Of a stretch of DNA of 64,000 bases, positions 34,864-46,830 are shown piece by piece. Origin of the DNA: Stictocephala bisonia (Eukaryota; Arthropoda; Insecta; Hemiptera; Membracidae); assembly GCA_035578905.1 (NCBI GenBank), contig JAQJVL010000568.1:310001-374000 (forward strand), given 5' to 3'. The notes beneath the pieces were generated by a model. The model saw only the letters and a program-made list of their open reading frames with translations, was not told the DNA's origin and made no database searches. The first letter of the stretch is position 1, and each line of letters begins with the position of its first letter. The position numbers and the translations under genes are program-made.

Positions 34864-37096
34864 CTTTACTCATCAGTTCACCTGGGCCTTATAGCCTGAG
34901 CGTGAATGTTATCAGTGAGTGACGTACCAACATGCTCGTTAACTTCACTCATCAGTTCATCTGGGCCTTCGGGCCTGAGCGTGAATGTTATCAATGAGTG
35001 ACCAACATGCACGTTAACTTTACTTATCAGTTCACCTGGGCCTTATGGCCTGAGCGTGAATGTTATCAATGAGTGACCAACATGCTCGTTAACTTTACTC
35101 ATCAGTTCACCTGGGCCTTATGGCCTGAGCGTGAATGTTATCAGTGAGTGACGTACCAACATGCTCGTTAACTTTACTCATCAGTTCACCTGGGCCTTCG
35201 GGCCTGAGCGTGAATGTTATCAGTGAGTGACCAACATGCTCGTTAACTTTACTCATCAGTTCAACTAGGCCTTCGGGCTTGAGCGTGAATGTTATCATTG
35301 AGTGACGTAACAACATGCTCGTCAACATTACTCATAAGTTCACCTTGGCCTTATGGCCTGAGCGTGAATGTTATCTGTGAGTGACGTACCAACATGCTCG
35401 TTAACTTTACTCATCAGTTCAACTAAGCCTTCGGGCCTGAGCGTGAATGTTATCAGTGAGTGACGTACCAACATGCTCGTTGACTTTACTCATCAGTTCA
35501 ACTAGGCCTTCAGGCCTGAGCGTTAATGTTATCAGTGAGTGACGTAACAACATGCTCGTCAACATTACTCATAAGTTCACCTTAGCCTTATGGCCTGAGC
35601 GTGAATGTTATCAGTGAGTGACGTACCAATATGCTCGTTAACTTTACTCATCAGTTCAACTAGGCCTTCGGGCCTGAGCGTGAATGTTATCAGTGAGTGA
35701 CGTACCAACATGCTCGTTAACATTACTCATAAGTTCACCTTGGCCTTATGGCCTGAGCGTGAATGTTATCAGTGAGTGACGTACCAACATGCTCGTTAAC
35801 TTTACTCATCAGTTCAACTAGGCCTTCGGGCCTGAGCGTGAATGTTATCAGTGAGTGACGTAACAACATGCTCGTTAACTTTACTCATCAGTTCAACTAA
35901 GCCTTCGGGCCTGAGCGTGAATGTTATCAGTGAGTGACGTACCAACATGCTCGTTGACTTTACTTATCAGTTCAACTAGGCCTTCAGGCCTGAGCGTGAA
36001 TGTTATCAGTGAGTGACGTACTAACATGCTCGTCAACATTACTCATAAGTTCACCTTGGCCTTATGGCCTGAGCGTGAATGTTATCAGTGAGTGACGTAC
36101 CAATATGCTCGTTAACTTTACTCATCAGTTCAACTAGGCCTTCGGGCCTGAGCGTGAATGTTATCAGTGAGTGACGTAACAACATGCTCGTCAACATTAC
36201 TCATAAGTTCACCTTGGCCTTATGGCCTGAGCGTGAATGTTATCAGTGAGTGACGTACCAATATGCTCGTTAACTTTACTCATCAGTTCAACTAGGCCTT
36301 CAGGCCTGAGCGTGAATGTTATCAGTGAGTGACGTACCAACATGCTCGTTAACTTTACTCATCAGTTCACTTGGGCCTTATGGCCTGAGCGTAAATGTTA
36401 TCAGTGAGTGACGTACCAACATGCTCGTTAACTTTACTCATCAGTTCAACTAGGCCTTTTGGCCTGACCGTAAATGTTATCAATGAGTGACGTACCAACC
36501 TGCTCGTTGACTTTACTCATCAGTTCACCTGGGCCTTATGGCCTGAGCGTGAATGTTATTAGTGAGTGACCAACATGCTCATTAACTTTACTCATCAGTT
36601 CACCTGGGCCTTATGGCCTGAGCGTGAATGTTATCAGTGAGTGACGTACCAACATGCTCGTTAACTTCAATCATCAGTTCACCTTGGCCTTATGGCCTGA
36701 GCGTGAATGTTATCAGTGAGTGAAGTACCATCCTGCTCGTTAACTTCACTCATCAGTTCACCTAGGCCTTATGGCCTGAGCGTGAATGTTATCAGTGAGT
36801 GACCAACATGCTCGTTAACTTTACTCATCAGTTCACCTGGGCCTTATGGCCTGAGCGTGAATGTTTTCAGTGAGTGAAGTACCATCCTGCTCGTTAACTT
36901 CACTCATCAGTTCACCTAGGCCATATGGCCTGAGCGTGAATGTTTTCAGTGAGTGAAGTACCAACCTGCTCGTTAACTTCACTCATCAGTTCACTTAGGC
37001 CTTATGGCCTGAGCGTGAATGTTTTCAGTGAGTGAAGTACCAACCTACTCGTTAACTTCACTCATCAGTTCACTTAGGCCTTATGGCCTGAGCGTG
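34864..37096. repeat. 79-bp hairpin satellite, first block, about 29 copies
   Basis: Each monomer runs ATCAGTTCACCTGGGCC, TTAT or TTCG, GGCCTGAGCGTGAATGTTA, TCAGTGAGTGACGTACC, AACATGCTCGTTAAC. Copies of about 75 bp lack ACGT after GTG. GGCC, a four-base loop, and GGCC form a small palindrome in nearly all copies. Frames in it are repeat shadows. It continues at 41998 after the LINE. Confidence 0.95.
37080..37096. repeat. target-site duplication, left
   Basis: CTTATGGCCTGAGCGTG, identical to 41998-42014. It is part of a satellite monomer and flanks the LINE. Confidence 0.8.
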
Positions 37097-37200
37097 GTAT
37101 TCCCACCCGCCCACCCATTCACATACAGTGGAATTGACCCACCCGCCCACCCATACACATACAGTGGAATTGACCCACCCGCCCACCCATACACATACGC
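37097..37200 (+). repeat. 36-bp monomers at the LINE 5' end
   Basis: About 2.7 copies of ACCCGCCCACCCATACACAT plus ACAGTGGAATTGACCC. The same unit builds the arrays at 60383-61215 and resembles the 32-bp minisatellites. Position before ORF1 is that of promoter monomers in some mammalian L1 elements; any promoter role is a guess. Confidence 0.7.
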
Positions 37201-37315
37201 CTACGACCAACCAAATGTCAACACACTGGATCTGTATCTCCTGCAGAGCTGTCATCTCACCAGGCATGGATTGCATATCAATAGGAGGTGGAAGAGGTAT
37301 TTATCCCGTGAAATT

Positions 37316-38776
37316 ATGAAGATGGTAGATGCAATGGTTATTGACTCTTCTAGTTACACTGAATCTGAAACAAGAATATTAACACTGGGAACATCTCAAT
37401 CATTAACCAGCCCTGTTGAAGATTCACAATATTCTCGCGAAACCAAAAGTTACACGAAGCAGAAGAAAGAGGAGATAGAGGTTATAGAGGCGGATATGAC
37501 AGACTTTATCAACAAGTACGAAGATGATCCAGATGTGGCGTTTGCCCATTGTATCTCAAGGGACTTTGGAGATCAACGGCAGATGAGTGCGGGAGTAGCT
37601 GTTGTATTTAGAAAGACGTTTGGTTGCTCTAAAATATCTGATTAAGTAAGTAATTATTTATCCATACAAAAATCTATGAACAACACAGCTGTATATGGAT
37701 AATAATAATAATAATAAAACTTTTATTGCATTAGGACAATTATAAACATTGTATTGCAAAAGTCATATTTTTTAATAATTTGCCATCCATTCTAACAATT
37801 CACCCTTTCAAACATACATATATTGACAGACACCCAAATTCCCACTCATCGCCAATTGAACCTCTTTAACTTCACTTGTGTTATTGATTTTCCCCCTCCT
37901 AGTTATGTGCAAAGAATTCGTCTATACTATAAAATGCTTGTTTTGAAAGAAACTTCTTGAGACGACTCTTGAACGCCTTGGGCGTTGTAGCACTTTTGAT
38001 AAATTCTGGTAACTTGTTGACTATACGAACGCCCATCTGTGAAGGCAGGCGTTCATAGACTACCGTTCTATGACGACCAGTTCGGTAGCTGTCCCTGCCT
38101 CTAGTGTCGTATGTATGTATATATCTGCCTCTTGTGATAGTAGTCTTGTACCTACCATATGTAGCAGTCTCAAGAATGTAGAGGCAAGGTAATGTCAATA
38201 TATTTAACTCTGAATTTTGGCCTGCACGACTCTCTGAAATTCATTTTTAGGATGATTCTAACTGCCATTTTTTGAATTCTAAATATTCTGTCAAAGTTAG
38301 TGTTGGAACATCTTCCCCATTGCACTAATCCATAGGTAATATGAGGGTAGATCAACCCGTAATAAGCCGTCATCAGTGGATTGTTGACAAAGCAAAAATA
38401 CTGTGATAAACCTACAGAGAATGACTATAATGAGGCATTTAATTATTTAACAAGAGACTTCAAAAAGCATGGATACAAACGACTTGTATGCTCCCCACTT
38501 GGCTGTATGAGGGACAAAATTAACCCACACATATTTGTCAAAAACATAGTAATGTTCCAAAATATTACTGGTGCAGCAGTAAGCATAATTGTACAGGACG
38601 AGCGAGCAACAAGAACCTTGCGAAATGGCCTTAAGCATAATGAATTTATGGACGTGCTGCGTAATAGCATAATAGACGCGCAAAATCCTCAGTTTCAACT
38701 TCACTCGCTTGACCAGTTCCCACCCCTTCCTCAGGATATTAGAACACCCGTGGATCAGAATCCACCCTTGGACTAG
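37316..38776 (+). pseudogene. LINE ORF1 with macro (ADP-ribose-binding) domain, interrupted
   Basis: A charged leader starts at ATG 37316. The macro domain then begins with the segment DPDVAFAHCISRDF followed by MSAGVAVVFRKTFG, the family's AHCxSxDFxMGAGIAxxFKxxFG region. It continues past an in-frame TAA (37643-37645) to NTAVYG, is cut by a nested LINE at 37699-38379, and resumes as LLTKQKYCDKPTENDYNEA and VCSPLGCMRDKI. The family binds or removes ADP-ribose; here Gly positions of the loop are partly changed (MSAG for MGAG; GCMRD for GCGxD). A Pro- and Gln-rich tail precedes the stop at 38774-38776. It lies in the same orientation and within the same target duplication as the RT, so it is part of the element. 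Confidence 0.75.
37699..38379 (-). mobile_element. nested 5'-truncated LINE (RT C-terminus and 3' end)
   Basis: The minus strand reads YYGLIYPHITYGLVQWG, FRIQKMAVRIILKMNF, then VRIVNKLPEFIKSA and FYSIDEFFAHN, the C-terminal part of a LINE polyprotein related to that of the host LINE. Its 3' tail is (TTA)n, seen as ATAATAATAATAAT at 37699. It splits the host macro-domain codons so that GTATATGG and ATTGTTGACAAAG join in frame once it is removed. Confidence 0.85.
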
Positions 38777-38946
38777 TCATCACCAGCAGGCCAACTACCA
38801 ACCACTGACCACCAGCCACGCACGGACCAGGCATCTTCGACTCATCAGCCTCTTGACACTGACCAGCGGCCACTATACATAAACTGTTCAACTCCTGTAA
38901 GCCAACAACAACCCACGGATGACAGTTTTTTAGGATAAACTCTACT

Positions 38947-39620
38947 ATTAGTAAACTTGATTTTTCAATAATAAATTATAATATTCAAGGAGTCTATAAT
39001 AAGCTGGAGGAACTTAATATATTCTTATCACAAAATACTTCTTCTTTAAAAATACTGCTAATGACAGAGCACTGGTTAATGTTTGAAAATAAAGATTATT
39101 TAAATAGGAGTGGGCTATGTTATGTAACTGGGTATTTCAGAGAGTCACGCAATCGAGGAGGGTCCTGCATTCTCGTAAGCAGTGAATTAAAGTCACATAC
39201 CTCCGAAATAATAGAATACAAACATTTTGCTATCGAAAAAGTCTTTGAAGTTTGTGTGGCTGAAATAAAACTCAAAAATGACACCTACTTATTAATATGT
39301 ATTTATAGAATTCCAGATTCAAAAAAATATGGAGAATTTTATTCTCAGTTAGTGTTTTTACTTGAAGAAATTACAAAAAAACTCAAATAACTTAAAAAAG
39401 AAAATAATTTTGGGTGGGGATCTTAATATTAATACTTTAAAATGTAGTAAATATTCAAAGCAGTTATTGGATGTAGTCATATGGCCTAATATCATGCATA
39501 AATGTACCAACTAGAATATCTAAAAGTTCCTCTAGTTGTATAGACCATATATTCTGTAATTTTAGGATTGTAGGTTCTGGGGTAATGGACCCAGGCTTGT
39601 CTGATCACTCAGCTGTGCTA
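38947..39620 (+). pseudogene. LINE1 ORF2, APE-like endonuclease region
   Basis: The order of motifs is that of an APE-type LINE endonuclease: INYNIQGVYNKLEEL at the start, LLMTEHWL (the TEHW catalytic Glu block), NRGGSCILVS, ICIYRIPDS, then a frame change, GGDLNINTL (catalytic Asp/Asn) and PGLSDHSAVL (catalytic His). Its job is nicking the target DNA that primes reverse transcription. At least one frame change at about 39390 and stops at 39510-39570 disable it. Confidence 0.8.
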
Positions 39621-41850
39621 GTGAAATTTATTATTAACAGCACACATAATAGGCATAGATATTTTGTTAGACTGTTTTTAATCAGTAATATTGCCCAATT
39701 TTACAACAGCCTGTCTGATGAAAACTGGTCTGCACTCTATGCAGTGTCAAACAGTCAAGGGGACATTGACTTTGTAAATAGTCTGTATAGGGTATTTTTG
39801 GATACATTTCTGCTACATTTTAATAAATGCTTTCCCAAAAGATCGTACATAAAAAAATCAAAAACTTCTAGAAAAGAATGGGTTTCTAATGAAATTATTA
39901 AATTAAATAAAGAAAAACGTAATCTATATGTATTACTCAAACATAACGCCCACAATATACGTATAAAAAACAAATATATATCATGTAAACAAACTTTACG
40001 AAAAGCGACTAAAATTGCAAAACTTACCTACAACAATAATAAAATCAATGTGGCAGATAATGTGTCAAGGGTATCTTAGCAGATTGTTAATGATGAACTT
40101 GGAAAACCAAATTCTAATGTCTTCAAGATAAATTAATAGTAAAAGACAGCAATGAATCAATTTGGTCTGGAACTAAGGCTGCTAACTTATTAAATGATCA
40201 CTTTATAACCGTAAAAGATAGATTAAACCTGACCCCAAACTTAACTTCTGCAATAAAATCGTGCGAACAGTACCACGACAAAGTAAAGGAAACACTGTGC
40301 CTCTCTCCAGTTCATACGAACGAGGTGCTTGCTATTATCAGTAAAATTAAAAATTAAAGGTCGGCAGGATGGGACGAAATTCCAATGTTCCTCGTCAAAC
40401 GTGTATCAGACATCATTGCACCACATTTAACTTATATTTTTAACTTTTCACTATCTCTAGGGGTTTTTCCAAAATTAGCGAAATATTCTATTATAAAACC
40501 AATTAAAAAGGAAAATAATCTTGATCTTGATAACTTCCGTCCCATTTCTATTCAATCCATTTTTTCCAGTATACTTGAGCGTATAATCCTGAACCACTTA
40601 ATCCCCTTTCTTCTGAAGCATCACATAATAAATAAAGAGCAATACGGGTTTCGGCAAAACTTATCTACAATTGACTCAATACTTAGCTTTACAGATCTAG
40701 TTTATAACGGATTCGAAAATAAATTGCATTCTGTTGGCGTCTTCTGTGATTTAACCAAAGCCTTTGATACAATGGATAGAAGCATTTTGATGGAAAAGAT
40801 GGATAGATATGGCATTCGTGGTATATCTAAAAACCTTTTCAATTCCTATTTTTGTGAAAGATATCAAAGAGTGCTAGTGGAGGATAAAAGAGGATTATAT
40901 TACTCTCACTGGAAACAAAGCATAACGGGGTGTCCTCAAGGATCTATATGTGGACAAATTTTGTTCATTATCTTTATGGCTGGTCTACCTTCTTACTTAA
41001 AATCAAATACGGTCAACATATATGTCAATATGCAGATGACACTTCTGCCCTAGTGAGGAGCAAAACCCCACAACACCTTTCCATTAGTGTCGATGAATGC
41101 TTGGAAGGCTTGAACAAATGGTTTGGCTCCAATGGTCTAAAATTAAATTCTTCAAAAACACATATTATCAACTTTTCAAAACAAAAATTACAGTTTCCTT
41201 CATCTTCATCCTCGGCTGTTCAACCTTTTACTAAATTTCTTGGTATTTATATATATTCAAACTTAACTTACAATACGCACATTAATTATTTGGCTAAAAG
41301 ACTAAATTTTATTTGTTTTTCTTTGAAAGTTCTTTTAAATTGTGTTTCTGATAATGTTATGAAAACCGTATATTTTTCAAATTTTCAATGTTTAATTGGC
41401 TATGGATTACTCGTTTGGGGCAGCATAGGAGTAGATAGTTTTGGCCGGATTTTTAAAATTCAAAAGAAATCAATAAGGATATTATTTAGGCAACCATTCA
41501 GATCTCATTGCAGACCTTTTTTAATTTCTGGTAAAATTTTAACACTTCTAAGCTTATATATTTTTGAAATGTGTAAATATTTTGTTAAAAACCATAATAA
41601 ATTTAAAATACCTTATAATTTAAATCATAATACGAGACAGAATTTCATAACATATCCACTTCACTCAACCTGTAAATTTGAACGATCAACTTATTATAGA
41701 ACTTGTAAAATACTACATAAGTTGTGTGTGATAAGTTCAAATATAAAATCTGATCAAACATTTTTAAAAAAGGTCAAGAGGCTGTTGTGTGATAATGCTT
41801 ATTATTCAATTGATGAATTCCTCAATGCTGAGGTGGGGTCACTAATTTAA
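39621..41850 (+). pseudogene. LINE1 ORF2, reverse transcriptase and C-terminus
   Basis: After a linker (39621-40079) and a stop-bearing stretch, the RT begins with SAGWDEIPMFLVKRVSD. Palm blocks follow: NFRPISIQSIFSSILE, YGFRQNLSTID, FCDLTKAFDTMD (first catalytic Asp), TGCPQGSICGQILF, and QYADDTSAL with the YADD box. The YADD block is in a different frame from the previous block, with the shift inside about 40990-41050. The C-terminal region reads LLVWGSIGVDSFGRIFKIQK and YYSIDEFLNAE; it resembles the nested LINE, so both belong to related families. Confidence 0.85.
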
Positions 41851-41997
41851 CCTAAATAATATGATAACTAGCTATAAATATTAGAATTATGTCCATACCA
41901 TTGATATATTGTAAATAATTTCATTTTCTTTAATTGACTGTATTATTGACAATTCTTATGTACTAAATGTATTTAAATGGAAATAAACGTCTTATGT

Positions 41998-42836
41998 CTT
42001 ATGGCCTGAGCGTGAATGTTATCAGTGAGTCACCAACATGCTCGTTAACTTTACTCATCAGTTCACCTGGGCCTTCGGGCCTGAGCGTGAATGTTATCAG
42101 TGAGTGACGTACCAACGTGCTCGTTAACTTTACTCATCAGTTCAACCAGGCCTTCGGGCCTGAGCGTGAATGTTATCAGTGAGTGACGTACCAACATGCT
42201 CGTAAACTTTAATAATCAGTTCACCTGGGCCTTCGGGCCTGAGCGTGAATGTTATCAGTGAGTGACGTACAAACATGCTCCTTAACTTTACTCATCAGAT
42301 CAACTAGGACTTCGGGCCTCAGCGTGAATGTTATAAGTAAGTGACGTACCAACATGCTCGTTAACTTTACTCATCAGTTCACCTGGGCCATATGGCCTGA
42401 GCGTGAATGTTATCAGTGAGTTACGTACCTACATGCTTGTTAACTTTACTCATCAGTTCACCTGGGCCTTATAGGCCTGGCGTGAATGTTATCAGTGAGT
42501 GACCAACATGCTCGTTAACTTTACTCATCAGTTCAACTAGGCCTTCGGGCCTGAGCGTGAATGTTATCAGTGAGTGACCAACATGCTCGTTAACTTTACT
42601 CATCAGTTCACCTGGGCCTTATAGCCTGAGCGTGAATGTTATCAGTGAGTCACCAACATGCTCGTTAACTTTACTCATCAGTTCACATGGGCCTTATGGC
42701 CTGAGCGTGAATGTTATCAGTGAGTCACTAACATGCTCGTTAACTTCACTCATCAGTTCACCTGGGCCTTATGGCCTGTGCGTGAATGTTATCAGTGAGT
42801 CACCAACCTGCTCGTTAACCTTGATTGATGATTGAA
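41998..42836. repeat. 79-bp hairpin satellite, second block, about 11 copies
   Basis: Continuation of the satellite at 34864-37096 after the LINE; the first 17 bp are the right target-site duplication. Monomers vary between about 74 and 80 bp. The block ends at TTAACCTTGATTGATG. Confidence 0.95.
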
Positions 42837-43365
42837 ACATTTTAACGAGCCATATACAGTCCGAATCCTTAGCCACTGAACCACCATTCAGGCAATTTAA
42901 CTACCAATTTGTACAAAAAAATACTTCCTTAATGCCGTATAAAACTTCAATTTCCCTTTAATGTAATATTGTGTAGGAATTGTTAGCTCAACAAAACATA
43001 GTTTTCTTAAGATTTAAAATGTTAAGTGAATTGAACGTCTGATGTAGTAATAACTATTATTTTAACCTTTTAAACAAATTTATTAACTTCAATACAACTG
43101 GATTAGTTTTTAATTAGGTTTCCTATTAGTTCAGGGTCATTATTTAGACAAAGCAAATATTATTTACTCACTGTACCTATTATTGTCACATTGCACTTCT
43201 TAAAGAAAATAAAAAAAATTAAAAAAACAAACTTTACAGTTAGGTAAATATTTAATGAAACGTTAAAATAGTATTGTTATTTTTTTATTTTGTTTAAACG
43301 TTTCTAGAAAAAATACAATTATTGTTAAATATATATTTATAATAACGCTTCTAATCTTAACTTAC
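42837..43365. other. AT-rich spacer
   Basis: No gene seen. Confidence 0.5.
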
Positions 43366-43437
43366 GCTGTTTATCAATCAAGCTGCATGTGTAGGTACAT
43401 TCATGTAGATGAAACGTATATTGTAATTCTTCTTTAA
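43366..43437 (-). CDS. candidate 72-bp exon
   Basis: An AAACGTAG acceptor and AGC|GTAAGTT donor bound 2 + 69 + 1 bases reading KEELQYTFHLHECTYTCSL then IDKQ. The last base plus AT of the 34004-34259 exon gives His, so the two join in phase across an intron that would contain the satellite and LINE. Phase does not fit the 44565-44787 exon directly. Support is limited to splice sites and frame. Confidence 0.35.
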
Positions 43438-43885
43438 CTACGTTTCAAAAAACGACCTTTATTGTACCCTATATACAATACACCCCTAAAAACTGTTGTT
43501 TGTTAGAACAAAATTAGTAAATAATGTAACATACTTAGTTTTCTATTTTGGTCCTTTTTTTCTGTGTATCTATATCTAGTAAAATAAATATCTAAAAGAT
43601 TGTTCAGGAAACAATAAAGACACTCACTAATAATAAAAAAATGTTTATACAGAAATAATGGGTGCCTAAACATTTATATTTGAAAATGGTTAATAAGTTT
43701 ATATTTCACTATAATAGCCATCTATTAAAATATACATTATTTTGTTAAGTAATCATTAACAATGTAAATATATTATAGTTTAAAATATGAAGTGATAAAT
43801 AACAGAAAATACAAATCACACTTTTGGTCACATCATTTTAGTTCCCCTTATACGTTAAATCAACATTTAAGAATATTTACTATCA

Positions 43886-43888
<3 letters not shown>

Positions 43889-43933
<45 letters not shown>
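43889..43933. repeat. (TA)n microsatellite at the arm boundary
   Basis: About 22 TA units between AGGCA and TCACATTGCG; counterpart of 13489-13542. Confidence 0.9.
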
Positions 43934-43935
<2 letters not shown>

Positions 43936-44564
43936 ATTGCGTAGACTTGCGTATGTCTTCATTATAACTATTTATTTACATTTAAAAAAACAATTGAATC
44001 TGTAATAGTTGAGAATAAGTTAACAATTAAAAAATATTTTATAATTTATTTTACATTCCTTCCTAGAAGTTTGATTCACTTCAATTAGTACGTAAGTATA
44101 ACACAGCTACAAATTATTCGCTTAACAACTGAAACATTTGTTTTATCAGAATATATGACGCATTTATTTAAAATAGGTAATCATTTACTATGATGGCATA
44201 GAACACATTTACTTAATAGTTTACAAATAATTAAGCTTGTTAATATATTGTAATTACTATCTACTAAAACATAGATGAGGTATATGATACAATAAATAAG
44301 GGAAACAATACATATCGAGACATTAAATTGCCTAAGAAGACTTTTTAAAATTGTTAAATACTTAAATCAGGAACAATATACTTACCCGAGCTTGAATTTA
44401 AAGGCTGAAGAGTTAAAATTATGAAAAACCAGCAAGCTATAAAGAAACTAATACTTTTTAAAAATAACCCTTTTTATAAAGATAAATTTCTTTCTAAAAA
44501 ATGTATAGTTAACGTAAACCCTACATATAACAGAAAATACCTGGACAACTGTGTGGGCACTCAC

Positions 44565-44787
44565 CTATTTATTGTGAAAAAATCAACATCAAAGTCTTCA
44601 ACAAAGTACATATGTCGCTCCGTGAAATGGTAGTCGAGTGATGGTCGGGGATCGTTACTGATGAAATCACATTGTCTGTTCACCATTTGAGCCTTGTTAG
44701 CTTTTACGTCTGTGACTACTCCAGTGAACTCCGCTATGCAAGCAACTCCATCGTTACCTAGGATGAGAAACTGGATGCCACCAACAT
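44565..44787 (-). CDS. candidate upstream exon, intact right-arm copy (unknown domain)
   Basis: The exon is 223 bp (2 + 73 codons + 2). The acceptor is TATTTTCAAG and the donor ATAG|GTGAGT. It opens VGGIQFLILGNDGVACIAEF, continues TGVVTDVKANKAQMVNRQC, DFISNDPRPSLDYHF, and ends FVEDFDVDFFTIN. It has two cysteines and no membrane segment. Both splice sites and one open frame are kept here, while the left copy has a 2-bp deletion. I do not recognise the domain; its position fits the 5' part of the main minus-strand gene, inferred from order only. Confidence 0.55.
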
Positions 44788-46224
44788 CTTGAAAATAAGT
44801 TTGAAAAAAAGAATTAAATTTTAAAATTTATTTTAAATCTCATAAAGGACAAAATACATAAAATAAATACACGGATACATTACATTTTTATATAAATTAG
44901 TGTATTTCCTTACCCCTATGTTTTTTAATTATTTTGTAAACTACGCTAAGTGGTTAATATAAAAAACAGTTACCATGACAATATATATTAAGGAATACTA
45001 TTCTGAGCATATATCATCTAGACTCAATAGTTCTACTCTTTTAGCCTAAAAACCCCCAATCATGTTACTTTAATAGTTTAATCACTTATCTTTGTGATAA
45101 CAATAGAACATGGAATGACACGTTTGGATGAAAAGCTGTTTATTTATTCTACTCATGAATAAGACGCTAATTGTCAAGATATGGGTGAATATGAAGAACG
45201 CATCAGTGTAAATAAGTGTAGATGAACTATTGCAGTCATTTTACTAAGTAAGGTCAGCTGTGCTCAGAAAGAGTTATTTATTAATAACCCAGTATGCAGG
45301 GCAATTAAGGGACTTACATATTTAAATGTAATCCGAACCACGTAGTGTTGGTCTGATTTTCAGCTAACTGACAAGCCTGACACTTAGTTCTTTTCCCTAC
45401 ACAACATCTGAACGCTGTATCATCCAGCAATGACACACCAGACTCTAGTAGTGTCCAATTCGATGGCAACCATTGAGTGGACTTTCAATCTCCTCAACAC
45501 TTTGTTCCGAAGTAGCTGGATTACAGCAATGTGCCACCAGTGCCGACTGTTAAACTTTTAGGTTAAATATAATTTATTTTTAGTATAAATGTGAGAAGTT
45601 TAGTTAAGCTCACTATTTAATGAAGATTTATAGTTAAAGTGACCTTTGTTTTGATAAATACGAACAATGATAAAAAATTATTCTAAATATATATCATTTT
45701 ATAGTACATCTAAGTTAAACATAAATGCATTAGTTAATTTTCTATTAAACGTTTTCAGAACTAGTGTTAATAGTTCAACAAAATTTTGTTATGTATGCCA
45801 TTCAAAAATTATTTACTTACACAATGAAACTGAATAAGAATTTATCAACCGCCCAAATTAATTTTTACCTTGAATTATTCAATATTAAATTTAAATTACT
45901 ATAAAACAATTGATTTTTCATCAGACACAATATTAAAATACAAAAGAACCATAATTTTTAATATTTTCACAAATTTCTTACTAGTTTCATGTGCAGTTAT
46001 ATAATAACTCAGTTGATTAAATTATTTGTCTACCAAAAGAAATTCAATAAAACAATAATACTTTCCAGACTGATCAAAGGCAGTCTATCATGGTCTGTAG
46101 GTTAGTTCGTAGTTACCATATAATATATTCGGATTAAAGTAACTAGCTATTATTTATAGTGCAACGTTTGACAATTGTATTAGCTCTTACTATGGAACAT
46201 TATGTTAATATAAAGTAAATTTTC
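44788..46224. other. intron-like DNA with dispersed repeat
   Basis: AT-rich. The block 45160-45550 is the dispersed repeat also seen at 1020-1240 and 11810-12180. No gene. Confidence 0.5.
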
Positions 46225-46830
46225 CAATAATCGAATGTGCATTGGTGGGTGGGTCTTTACTACTGTACGTGTATGGGTGGGCGGATCTTTACCAACGTAT
46301 GCGCATTGGTGGGTGGGTCTTTACCATCGTATGTGCATATGTGGGAGGGTCTTTACCATCGTATGTGCAGTGGTGGGTGGGTCTTTACCATCGTATGTGC
46401 ATTTGTGGGAGGGTCTTTACCATCGTATGTGCAGTGGTGGGTGGGTCTTTACCAACGTATGCGCATTGGTGGGTGGATTTTTACCATCGTATGTGCATTT
46501 GTGAGAGGGTCTTTACCATCGTATGTGCAGTGGTGGGTGGGTCTTTACCAACGTATGCGCATTGGTGGGTGGATTTTTTACCATCGTATGTGCATTTGTG
46601 AGAGGGGTCTTTACCATCGTATGTGCAGTGGTGGGTGGGTCTTTACCAACGTATGCGCATTGGTGGGTGGATTTTTACCATCGTATGTGCATTTGTGAGA
46701 GGGTCTTTACCACTGTATGTGCATTGATGGGTTGGTCTTTAACACCGTATGTTTATGGGTGGGAGGGTCTTTACCAACGTATATGCATCGGTCTTTATAA
46801 CCGTACGTGTTTGGGTGAGTGGTTGGATTG
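46225..46830. repeat. 32-bp minisatellite, about 19 copies
   Basis: Reverse-complement counterpart of 9782-11128, with units like GGTGGGTGGGTCTTTACCAT. Long plus-strand frames in it are repeat shadows. It is less than half the length of the left array. Confidence 0.95.

Larger units (their letters stand above)
37097..41997 (+). mobile_element. LINE with macro-domain ORF1, full span
   Basis: The element is 4.9 kb between 17-bp direct repeats inside the 79-bp satellite. In order it has: about 2.7 tandem copies of a 36-bp unit at the 5' end (37097-37200), a macro-domain ORF, an APE-type endonuclease, a reverse transcriptase, a C-terminal region, and a 3' end with AATAAACGTCTTATGT. The 17-bp duplication fits target-primed insertion. 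Stops, frameshifts and a nested LINE (37699-38379) make it inactive. No long poly-A tail. Confidence 0.85.

Noticed and set aside
37070..37319. Frames joining satellite and LINE start as the real ORF1 start
   Set aside because: The part before 37097 is satellite and the next 100 bp are monomers; ATG at 37316 is the first start after them in frame with the macro domain.
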